NCBI GenBank assembly: GCA_903899795.1
Contig: CAIUKX010000370.1
Location: 1-7,069 of the forward strand
Direction: 5' to 3'
Source: an uncultured Flavobacteriales bacterium
Lineage (GTDB): Bacteria; Bacteroidota; Bacteroidia; Flavobacteriales_D; Crocinitomicaceae
Length of the DNA stretch: 7,069 bases
The stretch's first letter is position 1, and each line of letters begins with the position of its first letter. A program made the translations under genes and the position numbers. Below are positions 1 to 5,308 of the stretch, piece after piece. Below the pieces are notes generated by a model, which saw nothing but the letters and a program-made list of their open reading frames with translations, had not been told where the DNA came from and searched no databases.

Positions 1-45
1 AGCCTCTTCGTTAGGGAAATAATGTAAAAATTCAATTATTGTCAT
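1..45 (-). CDS. IS1595-like transposase, N-terminal fragment (cut by window edge)
   Basis: Reading the minus strand from the ATG at 45 down to 1 gives 15 open codons, MTIIEFLHYFPNEEA, which run off the left edge. This matches the way many Bacteroidota IS1595-family transposases begin (M-x-I-x-E-F-x-x-x-F-P-x-E-E-A/S, normally followed by a Cys and a zinc-ribbon with CxxC pairs and later a DDE/N catalytic domain). The catalytic part and the zinc ribbon are outside the window, so the call rests on a short N-terminal pattern and family knowledge. If correct, the enzyme cuts and joins the ends of its own element. It is transcribed away from the sigma-factor gene at 178. It could also be an unrelated protein with a similar start. 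Confidence 0.55.
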   Translation of the reverse strand, partial: MTIIEFLHYFPNEEA

Positions 46-115
46 AACTTTTTTCTACAAATATCTCACAGCGAAAAGTAATCTATTTACGTTGTGGTAA
101 ACTTGCGACGACTCA
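1..115 (-). mobile_element. Probable end of an IS1595-type insertion sequence
   Basis: If the fragment at 1-45 is an IS1595-like transposase, the end of the element must lie in the 132 bases between its start codon and the sigma-factor gene. The stretch at about 93-115, read on the minus strand as GAGTCGTCGCAAGTTTACCA, is more GC-balanced than its AT-rich surroundings and is a reasonable candidate for the terminal inverted repeat. The sequence beyond about 117 turns strongly AT-rich, as host intergenic DNA would. The other end and any 8-bp target duplication are outside the window, so the boundary is only an estimate. Confidence 0.35.
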
Positions 116-177
116 ATAAATATTTTTAATTTTTTGTTACTTATTCAAAACCTTGCATTACACCGAAAAGCTGATTA

Positions 178-744
178 TTGTTTAAGAAGAAAAATAGAGC
201 CCGATTATCCGATGCTGAGCTTATAATGCTGGCGAAGGAAAAGCATGTGCACTTCGGGGTACTTTATGAGCGCTATTTCGATAAGATTTTCCGTTTTATT
301 TTCAAAAGAATTGGTGGTGATGAAGCTTCTTCGGGCGATTTAGCGCAGCAAACTTTCATGAAGGCAATGGCCAGCTTGGATAAATACGAAGATCGGGGTC
401 TCCCTTTTTGTAGTTGGTTATATCGAATCGCACAGAATGAGGTGAATATGTTTTTTAGAAGCAACAAAAAAGAATTTACGGTTGAGATTGAGGATAAACA
501 AGTTCTTCATATCTTAGAGGAGGCGAATTTGGGAAGTTATATGACGATGGAGGATCAGGAAAAATTGATGGCTCAATTGAATGACTTACCTCAGGAAAAT
601 CTCGATTTGATTGAGTTACGCTTTTTTCAGGAATTGAGTTTCAAGGAAATTGCCGATATCTACTCGATCACAGAGGCAAATGCCAAGATGCGAATTTATC
701 GTATTTTGGAAAAAATGAATAAAAACTGGAAGGAGAATCAATGA
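178..744 (+). CDS. ECF-type RNA polymerase sigma-70 factor
   Basis: This 188-residue protein is a group 4 (extracytoplasmic-function type) sigma factor that directs core RNA polymerase to a dedicated set of promoters. Region 2 spans about residues 27-96 and shows the LYERYFDKIFRFIFKRIG helix, the DLAQQTFMKAM segment and the SWLYRIAQNEV -10-recognition helix. Region 4 spans about 128-182, with the LPQENLDLIELRFFQELSFKEIA segment and a helix-turn-helix ending in MRIYRILEKM. The length is usual for the family. I keep the TTG start at 178 because the residues LSDAELIMLA (10-19) are the normal N-terminal sequence of such factors; the first ATG, at 226, would remove half of it. No strong ribosome site is visible. 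The gene overlaps the next one by ATGA, so the two are translated together. The target promoters cannot be read from here. Confidence 0.92.
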   Translation: MFKKKNRARLSDAELIMLAKEKHVHFGVLYERYFDKIFRFIFKRIGGDEASSGDLAQQTFMKAMASLDKYEDRGLPFCSWLYRIAQNEVNMFFRSNKKEFTVEIEDKQVLHILEEANLGSYMTMEDQEKLMAQLNDLPQENLDLIELRFFQELSFKEIADIYSITEANAKMRIYRILEKMNKNWKENQ

Positions 745-953
745 GAAAGTTTTCTATCAATAGGAGTAAGAAAAGTACAGGTCCGACAGACGATCAAATC
801 AAGCGTCAGAAGGATTTCTCTCGCCTTTCCGATGAGTACGAACGTCTTTATAAACGTCCGAAACATCCATTGTATAAAAACCGAAAACTCTTTTTGTATA
901 TTTTGCTTTTGGGATTGATTTTATACTTGATTTTCTTCGAGTCAAAAAAGTGA
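741..953 (+). CDS. Small single-pass membrane protein coupled to the sigma factor
   Basis: This is a 70-residue protein that I do not recognise. Residues 1-48 are highly basic and hydrophilic (many Lys/Arg, with a DEYERLYKRP stretch), and residues 49-66 form one hydrophobic membrane segment (LFLYILLLGLILYLIFF) with a short ESKK tail. The charge distribution suggests the long N-terminal part faces the cytoplasm. Its ATG overlaps the sigma-factor stop codon (ATGA), and GGAG lies a few bases upstream inside the sigma gene, so expression is coupled. That position is where anti-sigma factors are normally encoded, but it lacks the Cys/His zinc-binding anti-sigma motif and a periplasmic domain. A mini anti-sigma or a membrane tether is an inference only. 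Its stop lies one base from the stop of the convergent gene at 955. Confidence 0.8.
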   Translation: MRKFSINRSKKSTGPTDDQIKRQKDFSRLSDEYERLYKRPKHPLYKNRKLFLYILLLGLILYLIFFESKK

Positions 954-954
954 T

Positions 955-1389
955 TTATTTCCAATAGACATAAAACGATATCACGATCAGATATCGAACA
1001 AATTTTCCAATAATTAAAAGAATAGTAACTTTTGAGAAAGGTGTTCTAAAAAATCCGAGAGCTACAATTAAAGGGTCACCTATGAGTGGAACCCAGGATA
1101 AAAGGGCCAGCCAGCTACCGTACCGTTGAATTGATTTTTCCCATCGGTCTAATTTTTCAGGATTCATTCCCGCTTTTTGAAGCCATTTGGGATTTCCCAA
1201 TCGGCCTATTCCGTAATTTGTCAATCCTCCTATACTGTTTCCGGTTGTTGCTATGATCAAACAGAGTGCAGGATCATACCCTTTGGAAAGCATGAACAAG
1301 AGCAATAATTCAGATGAAAAAGGCAGAATGGTTGCCGAAAGAAAAGTAACCAAAAATAAACCTGAAAAACCCGGTGTAAATACATCCAT
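955..1389 (-). CDS. yqaA: YqaA-family (DedA/VTT-like) inner-membrane protein
   Basis: This 144-residue integral membrane protein matches the YqaA family, small relatives of the DedA/SNARE-associated (VTT) membrane proteins. It is about the length of E. coli YqaA (roughly 142 residues). Diagnostic stretches are FLSATILPFSSE (16-27), ATTGNSIGGLTNYGIGRLG (47-65), RYGSWLALLSWVPLIGDP (89-106) and GKFVRYLIV (128-136). The re-entrant Pro/Gly/Glu-containing segments near 21-27 and 99-106 are typical of the fold, whose distant relatives include lipid carriers and transporters; the exact substrate of YqaA is not established. The ATG at 1389 places 22 residues before the LP motif, as in E. coli, so this start fits. 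Oddly, it follows directly on the T-tract of the upstream gene's terminator, leaving no room for a normal leader. Confidence 0.88.
   Translation of the reverse strand: MDVFTPGFSGLFLVTFLSATILPFSSELLLLFMLSKGYDPALCLIIATTGNSIGGLTNYGIGRLGNPKWLQKAGMNPEKLDRWEKSIQRYGSWLALLSWVPLIGDPLIVALGFFRTPFSKVTILLIIGKFVRYLIVISFYVYWK
972..996 (-). terminator. Possible terminator hairpin inside the 3' end of yqaA
   Basis: CGATATC (976-982) and GATATCG (990-996) form a perfect 7-bp inverted repeat with a 7-base loop. On the minus strand it is followed by TTTT (972-975). It lies in the last codons of the yqaA-like gene, about 15 bases before the stop codon, and about 20 bases beyond the stop of the convergent sigma operon. 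With only one base between the two genes, an overlapping terminator is plausible. The T-run is short, so this is tentative. Confidence 0.3.
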
Positions 1390-1421
1390 AAAAAAAGGGT
1401 CTTAGCTTAGCCAAGACCCTT
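1390..1421 (-). terminator. Intrinsic terminator of the T9SS-protein gene
   Basis: AAGGGTCTT (1395-1403) and AAGACCCTT (1413-1421) form a perfect 9-bp stem with a 9-base loop. On the minus strand the hairpin ends in a run of seven T (1390-1396, the last two within the stem). It starts 20 bases after the stop codon of the gene at 1441, as expected for a Rho-independent terminator. The T-run is immediately followed by the ATG of the yqaA-like gene. Confidence 0.85.
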
Positions 1422-1440
1422 CAAAAATAGTGATTCGTTC

Positions 1441-3387
1441 TTATTTTTTGATCAATTTTTTAGTCACTTGTGTGTTATCTGTTGTGATCGTTACATAGTA
1501 TACACCGCTTGTAAACGTTGAAGCATCGAATGTCAAGTTGTGAGAACCTGCATTTTTTGCCCCTTCGTTAGACGTGTAAACTGCTTTACCAGTGATGTCA
1601 ACTACATTTACAGTAACGTTTGAAGTATTGTTCAATTTGAAGTTAACAGATGTTTGTCCATTTGTTGGATTTGGATATACATTTCCGATAGAGAGTCCGT
1701 TGCTTTCATTTTGATCTAATCCAGCTATGATTGCCAATTGAGGGTCAAAGTTCATGCGAGTATGCGCCTGTCTGTTGATAACGTAAGCATTTGTTTCAGT
1801 TTCGTCAAAGTACACAGATGAGTAATCAAAATCATCAAAATTACTAGCGAAAGAGAAGTTGAATGTTCCACCAGGATTCGCCATACCAATATAGTAGTAA
1901 TTACCTGCCAATAAATCAAATCCTAAAGCACTTGATTCTGAATCGTGGAAATTGAAAACAACATCATTGTAAGATCCAGCTGCTGGAATCATATTAGCAG
2001 TTACTTTGAAGAATCTTTCATCCAAGGATGTTCCGAATTCAGACAAGAAAGTAGCATTGTTAGTGAAATCCATTTGGTACAATCTGAAAGATACTTCCGC
2101 ATCCTGAGTTGTAGTATAGAAAGTCCCATCGTTAGCGATCGTTACTTCCATACCGTGAAGTGTCATATCTACCGGAACATACATGATGTTTCCAAATACC
2201 ATTGGATTACTTTGTCCTGAAGTTGCAGAATATCTAACACCTGGGCTATACGCTGCTCTTGTCAGGTCGTAGTTTCTTTGTCCATATGAGTAAGTCGTTC
2301 TGTTGAATGTTCTTCTCATGGTATCATTGTCGGTATTGTAATCTGTTTGAGTAATATTAATATCAGCTCTTACTGTGTATGTTCCAACTGCTAAAGTCGA
2401 CAAATCGAACGTTGTGATAAAAGTAATCGTATCATCCGCTAATGTGAAGTTGTTGTTAAGTGTTCCACCTGTTTGTGTAGCTCCCACTTGCGTTCCGGAA
2501 GCATCGTAAATTCCAACGGCGATCACAGGATTGGTAGGTATTCCGTATCCTTTGCTCATCAAATGTGCTTGAACAGTTAACGGAGCTGCAGCAGCAATTG
2601 CAGTGGGGATATCGGTTTGTTCGTAAGAATTACTTAGATCAGCTAACCAAAGTTCTTTCAATTGAATATCGTATTGAGGTGCTTCGATCAATTGAATATC
2701 ATCCACTTCTAGGTAATACAAATTCAAATTGTTTGAGTTTATTCTGAATTTGAAGTTTGTTTTGTTTGTTGCTGTAGCTAAATAACTAGAAAAATTTAAA
2801 CTTACTTGGTAAGTTCCTGAACCGTCATTTACTCGAATACCTTCTCTTCCGATATTGAAAGTTGTTATTGTTGTGAAGTTATCAGTGGAAACCTCAACAG
2901 TTGGATATTGGTAATAAGCTCCCCAATATCTGTATTTACAATAAAAATTCAAAAGCGCACCTGGTCTTCCTGTTACATCAATTGCCGGAGAAACTAATTG
3001 TCCGTCGTAAGCGTCTGCATGGGTTGGGTTTTGATCGGTATTATAATTAGCATCTAAAATAGCAAAACCATTTGATGCATCAGTATTTGCAATAACTGTT
3101 CCGGCAGGTGTTCCGTATTGACCATTCGAACCATCCAAATCATACATCCATACTGCTCCATCCACTCCGGATGTTGTCATATCTCCTAAAGTTCCCGAGG
3201 CAAAGTTCTGTGAATAAATAATGTCGCCTGCGGCTTTGTTTTGAGAATGTGAAACCACTTTCTCTTTAACTTCCTTTGATACAGACCGATTGTCACTTTT
3301 TCCAAATGTCATAACCTGTTGGGTCATTTGCCCGAAAGTCATTGATCCGAAAGCAATTGTGGAAAGCACTAAGTATACTTTTTTCAT
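1441..3387 (-). CDS. T9SS-exported multi-domain surface or secreted protein
   Basis: This 648-residue protein begins with a Sec signal peptide (MKKVYLVLSTIAFGSMTFGQ, cleavage likely after residue 19 or so) and ends with a type A T9SS sorting domain at about 569-648: it starts NVYPNPTNGQ, contains VVDITGKAVY, and finishes SGVYYVTI...KKLIKK. Such domains guide cargo through the type IX outer-membrane pore, after which the PorU sortase removes them and often attaches the protein to lipopolysaccharide. Between them, about 55-236 looks like a MAM/concanavalin-like beta-sandwich (NFASGTLG, then LVSPAIDV, then LEVDDIQL). About 238-365 looks like an Ig/CARDB-type domain, and about 373-560 is a further beta-rich segment rich in aromatic and acidic residues. 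No catalytic motif is visible, so adhesion or a structural role is more likely than enzyme activity. The gene is monocistronic: it has its own probable promoter and a strong terminator. Confidence 0.9.
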   Translation of the reverse strand: MKKVYLVLSTIAFGSMTFGQMTQQVMTFGKSDNRSVSKEVKEKVVSHSQNKAAGDIIYSQNFASGTLGDMTTSGVDGAVWMYDLDGSNGQYGTPAGTVIANTDASNGFAILDANYNTDQNPTHADAYDGQLVSPAIDVTGRPGALLNFYCKYRYWGAYYQYPTVEVSTDNFTTITTFNIGREGIRVNDGSGTYQVSLNFSSYLATATNKTNFKFRINSNNLNLYYLEVDDIQLIEAPQYDIQLKELWLADLSNSYEQTDIPTAIAAAAPLTVQAHLMSKGYGIPTNPVIAVGIYDASGTQVGATQTGGTLNNNFTLADDTITFITTFDLSTLAVGTYTVRADINITQTDYNTDNDTMRRTFNRTTYSYGQRNYDLTRAAYSPGVRYSATSGQSNPMVFGNIMYVPVDMTLHGMEVTIANDGTFYTTTQDAEVSFRLYQMDFTNNATFLSEFGTSLDERFFKVTANMIPAAGSYNDVVFNFHDSESSALGFDLLAGNYYYIGMANPGGTFNFSFASNFDDFDYSSVYFDETETNAYVINRQAHTRMNFDPQLAIIAGLDQNESNGLSIGNVYPNPTNGQTSVNFKLNNTSNVTVNVVDITGKAVYTSNEGAKNAGSHNLTFDASTFTSGVYYVTITTDNTQVTKKLIKK

Positions 3388-3418
3388 AATTTCTGTTATT
3401 TAATAATTTTATTACTCA

Positions 3419-3446
3419 CAAAGTTAGAGCATTGAAAACCTTGAAA
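3419..3446 (-). promoter_or_regulatory. Probable Bacteroidota-type promoter of the T9SS-protein gene
   Basis: On the minus strand, TAACTTTG at 3426-3419 is an exact match to the Bacteroidota -7 box TAnnTTTG. A TTTC at 3446-3443, 16 bases upstream, is an imperfect -33 element (consensus TTTG). Transcription would start near 3412, giving a leader of about 25 bases before the ATG at 3387. Confidence 0.55.
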
Positions 3447-3499
3447 TAGATCAGGAATTACCCACAAATGAGCAAAAGTTACCATAAAATCTACCTGTC

Positions 3500-3535
3500 A
3501 ACCAGAAAGTAGGGTAGTGTTAATAACCAGAAAGT
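3500..3535. repeat. 11-bp direct repeat upstream of the T9SS-protein gene
   Basis: AACCAGAAAGT occurs at 3500-3510 and again at 3525-3535, a period of 25 bases. The pair lies about 75-110 bases upstream of the -7 box of the T9SS gene and just beyond the 3' end of the gene at 3573, in a 185-base non-coding stretch (3388-3572). A tandem activator or repressor site is possible. The spacing does not match the 21-22-base period usual for LytTR sites. Nothing else clear is seen in this gap. Confidence 0.45.
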
Positions 3536-3572
3536 TGGAAGTTGTTGATTTTAGGAAGTGAAGAAGTTATTA

Positions 3573-4037
3573 TTAACAAGCAATATTCATAGCCGTTTTG
3601 ATAATTTCTTCATTTTTCAATTGGTTCGAATCGATTTTTTTGAGAATTCTGATATTGTATTTAACACCATCTAATTTATAAGTAATCCGGGTGTAATTGA
3701 TTCGAAAAAGTGTAATGGATGAAAGGGAACGTATACTTTTAAGGGATGTTACTTTGTTTGTGTTATAAATATCTTTTGTAATCAACATTTCTCCTTTAAT
3801 AGATGCCGCAACATAATTTCGAATGGATCGATAGAAAAACCAATAGGCAATTAGTAATAATCCACCAGCCGCAATGGAAATAATAGAAATTCGAAAGTGG
3901 TAAACTACGACAGCAATAATTGAGAGTGAAATAACCAAAGAAACAATCAGGATCAAACGGATTAACTCGTTGCAATGCGAAAGAACAATCTTCTCATGAT
4001 TCGTAATTTTTATGCGCAGCCGTTCCTCCTGTGTCAT
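3573..4037 (-). CDS. Two-TM membrane protein of unknown function
   Basis: I do not recognise this 154-residue protein. A short basic-acidic N-terminus (1-24) is followed by two hydrophobic segments at about 26-47 (LIRLILIVSLVISLSIIAVV) and 50-69 (ISIISIAAGGLLLIAYWFFY), which form a hairpin. About 85 residues of basic, beta-prone soluble sequence follow (MLITKDIYNTNKV, then SITLFRINYTRITYKLDGVKYNIRIL), probably cytoplasmic. This layout, a TM hairpin followed by a small beta domain, resembles bacterial PH-like (YcxB/bPH-type) membrane proteins, but I see no diagnostic motif. The ATG at 4037 is the only good start. The AGGAGG seen nearby lies inside the gene, after the start, and has no suitable start codon behind it. 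The gene has its own probable promoter and lies 133 bases downstream of the gene at 4171. Confidence 0.75.
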   Translation of the reverse strand: MTQEERLRIKITNHEKIVLSHCNELIRLILIVSLVISLSIIAVVVYHFRISIISIAAGGLLLIAYWFFYRSIRNYVAASIKGEMLITKDIYNTNKVTSLKSIRSLSSITLFRINYTRITYKLDGVKYNIRILKKIDSNQLKNEEIIKTAMNIAC

Positions 4038-4061
4038 ATAGTTTTAGTTCATAGCCTAAAG

Positions 4062-4069
4062 CAAAGCTA
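4062..4069 (-). promoter_or_regulatory. -7 promoter box before the two-TM protein gene
   Basis: TAGCTTTG on the minus strand (4069-4062) matches TAnnTTTG exactly. Transcription would start near 4055, about 18 bases before the ATG at 4037. Only a degenerate T-run stands at the -33 position. Confidence 0.5.
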
Positions 4070-4147
4070 ACTAAAAGAAAGTAGAATGAAAAGATTTCGA
4101 AAATATTTTATCAAGACAAAGTGTTAATAAAGTCACAAATAAAAGTT

Positions 4148-4166
4148 AAAAAGAACTAATTGTTCT
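4148..4166 (-). terminator. Weak terminator-like hairpin after the binding-protein gene
   Basis: AGAAC (4152-4156) and GTTCT (4162-4166) pair as a 5-bp stem with a 5-base loop, followed on the minus strand by TTTTT (4148-4152, the last base in the stem). It begins 5 bases beyond the stop codon of the gene at 4171. The stem is short and AT-rich, so termination may be partial. Confidence 0.35.
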
Positions 4167-4170
4167 GATT

Positions 4171-5211
4171 TTACCGCTGATTTGAAGAAATCACTGTACG
4201 TTTTTTCCTGACGATCAAGTCCAATAGAGGGTAATTTACCATGATTTTTGAGGATGACCCTTTAAAGATTCTGAATGGAGCATTTTGATAAGCGAATGGA
4301 TGAGTAAAATCATGAAGGCTAATAGGATAAGTGTACCAACGATTGTTTAATTTTTCATTCATTTTATCTGAAGCCATATACTCCATCAGCAATTTAGCAT
4401 TTTCATAGTTTCGGGCTTGTCGGACGATTCCGGCTGTTACCATGTTAAAAAACACCCCCTTGGACTTTTGATTACTATACACCATTTTCAAATGAAAATC
4501 ACTGCTGTCATTCCGATTTGACATAATTGAATAGGTAACATAATCTGTCAATAGTACTTCAGTATGCATTTTAGGAATTCTGTTTTTATCGTAGGTGACT
4601 TTTACCGGACTTTCATTTTCCATAAAATTGGAATACCATTCGACAGCATCTCTTCTCTTTTTCTTTTGAAGAATAGGACCAAGCATAGGAACAAGATCTC
4701 TTGCTTTCGTTAAGGTTGTAGACCATTTGTGTTTGTTTTTGGCATGGAGAAGCTCTCCAAATTCTGAAATACTGGTCAATGTATCATGTTTGCTTATGAA
4801 GACATAAGGATTAATCCCGATTCCGAACCAGGTGTTTCTGGGTGATTTATACCTTTTGTTGATGAATTGGTTTATTACTGGGGATTGCAAAGGTTGATAA
4901 AGATCAAATCTGTTGGCTTTTTGAGTATCATACAAAGATTTTAGGATGATAATATCAGCTGTTGTATTGAACCCCTCTCTTTTCAACCGTTGAATGATGG
5001 AGTCGGATTCCATGTGAACTATTCGAATCCGAATATTTTCTCTTTTTCTAAAATACTTGAACAGGGGTAAGTCACTTTTTTCAAGGCAATCCGAATAAAT
5101 GGTTACGTATTGTTTTTTAGGTTCATGAGCAGTTTCCACGACACAAGAGGAAAGCATGAGAATTAATCCAAAAATCAGGTTAAAAAAAGTGTGTTGTGAT
5201 CTAATAAGCAT
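4171..5211 (-). CDS. Lipoprotein resembling ferric-ion ABC substrate-binding proteins
   Basis: With the ATG at 5211 this is a 346-residue lipoprotein. Its signal peptide ends in a lipobox (LMLSSC, Cys 23), so it is anchored in a membrane. The mature part follows the order of the FbpA/FutA group of periplasmic binding proteins: VTIYSD at the start of the fold, LPLFKYFRKRENIRIRIV, then DSIIQRLKREGFNTTADIII, DLYQPLQSPV, WFGIGINPYVFIS, and late YSNQKSKGVFFNMVTAGIV, with NYENAKLLMEYMASDKMNE. An in-frame ATG at 5241 would add 10 residues; I prefer 5211 because it gives a normal 22-residue lipoprotein signal. The His/Tyr near the first strand and the tandem Tyr pair that bind iron in the family are not conserved (YVTY stands where YY is expected), so the ligand is uncertain. 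No permease or ATPase gene is adjacent. It is divergent from the HEAT gene. Confidence 0.8.
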   Translation of the reverse strand: MLIRSQHTFFNLIFGLILMLSSCVVETAHEPKKQYVTIYSDCLEKSDLPLFKYFRKRENIRIRIVHMESDSIIQRLKREGFNTTADIIILKSLYDTQKANRFDLYQPLQSPVINQFINKRYKSPRNTWFGIGINPYVFISKHDTLTSISEFGELLHAKNKHKWSTTLTKARDLVPMLGPILQKKKRRDAVEWYSNFMENESPVKVTYDKNRIPKMHTEVLLTDYVTYSIMSNRNDSSDFHLKMVYSNQKSKGVFFNMVTAGIVRQARNYENAKLLMEYMASDKMNEKLNNRWYTYPISLHDFTHPFAYQNAPFRIFKGSSSKIMVNYPLLDLIVRKKRTVISSNQR

Positions 5212-5215
5212 ACGA

Positions 5216-5223
5216 CAAATATA
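5216..5223 (-). promoter_or_regulatory. Second candidate -7 box close to the lipoprotein start
   Basis: TATATTTG on the minus strand (5223-5216) matches TAnnTTTG but lies only 4 bases before the ATG at 5211. If used, it would give a practically leaderless mRNA. It may be a chance match in AT-rich coding or leader sequence. Confidence 0.25.
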
Positions 5224-5240
5224 ATGATTTTTGAAATTCA

Positions 5241-5258
5241 TTTTTTGATATCAAAAAA
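5241..5258. promoter_or_regulatory. 18-bp perfect palindrome, operator candidate
   Basis: TTTTTTGATATCAAAAAA is an exact inverted repeat with its axis between 5249 and 5250. It lies between the divergent lipoprotein and HEAT genes, 30 bases upstream of the preferred lipoprotein start and abutting the alternative ATG at 5241. Its symmetry and position suit a dimeric regulator. It could also fold as a weak AT-rich hairpin in the leader mRNA. Confidence 0.45.
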
Positions 5259-5277
5259 CAGGTAATTATTACGTTTC

Positions 5278-5285
5278 CAAAAATA
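5278..5285 (-). promoter_or_regulatory. -7 promoter box for the lipoprotein gene
   Basis: TATTTTTG on the minus strand (5285-5278) matches TAnnTTTG. Transcription would begin near 5271, giving a leader of about 60 bases that carries the 18-bp palindrome. It is the mirror image of the plus-strand box at 5293. No good -33 element is seen at the usual distance. Confidence 0.45.
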
Positions 5286-5292
5286 AATCCAG

Positions 5293-5300
5293 TATTTTTG
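5293..5300 (+). promoter_or_regulatory. -7 promoter box for the HEAT-repeat gene
   Basis: TATTTTTG matches TAnnTTTG. A GTTT at 5273-5276, 16 bases upstream, is an imperfect -33 element. Transcription would begin about 5305-5308, at or just before the TTG start codon at 5309, so the mRNA would be nearly leaderless. Confidence 0.5.
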
Positions 5301-5308
5301 CAAAAAAA

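Noticed and set aside
120..177. Promoter for the sigma gene (TTTG at 133-136 with TACACCGA at 159-166)
   Set aside because: The -7 element matches the consensus poorly and the spacing is long; nothing firm can be claimed.
273..467. Minus-strand 64-codon open frame inside the sigma factor
   Set aside because: It is the shadow of sigma region 2, with no independent support.
1945..2747. Plus-strand open frames (1945-2220, 2565-2747) opposite the T9SS gene
   Set aside because: They lie wholly inside a well-supported minus-strand gene, have no recognisable domain and look like antisense shadows.
3519..3577. Inverted repeat GTTAATAA / TTATTAAC
   Set aside because: The arms are only 8 AT-rich bases with a 43-base gap, spanning the stop codon of the gene at 3573; chance is likely.
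4025..4030. AGGAGG on the minus strand near the start of the two-TM gene
   Set aside because: It lies inside the coding sequence (codons 3-5) with no start codon at a suitable distance behind it, so it is chance codon content.
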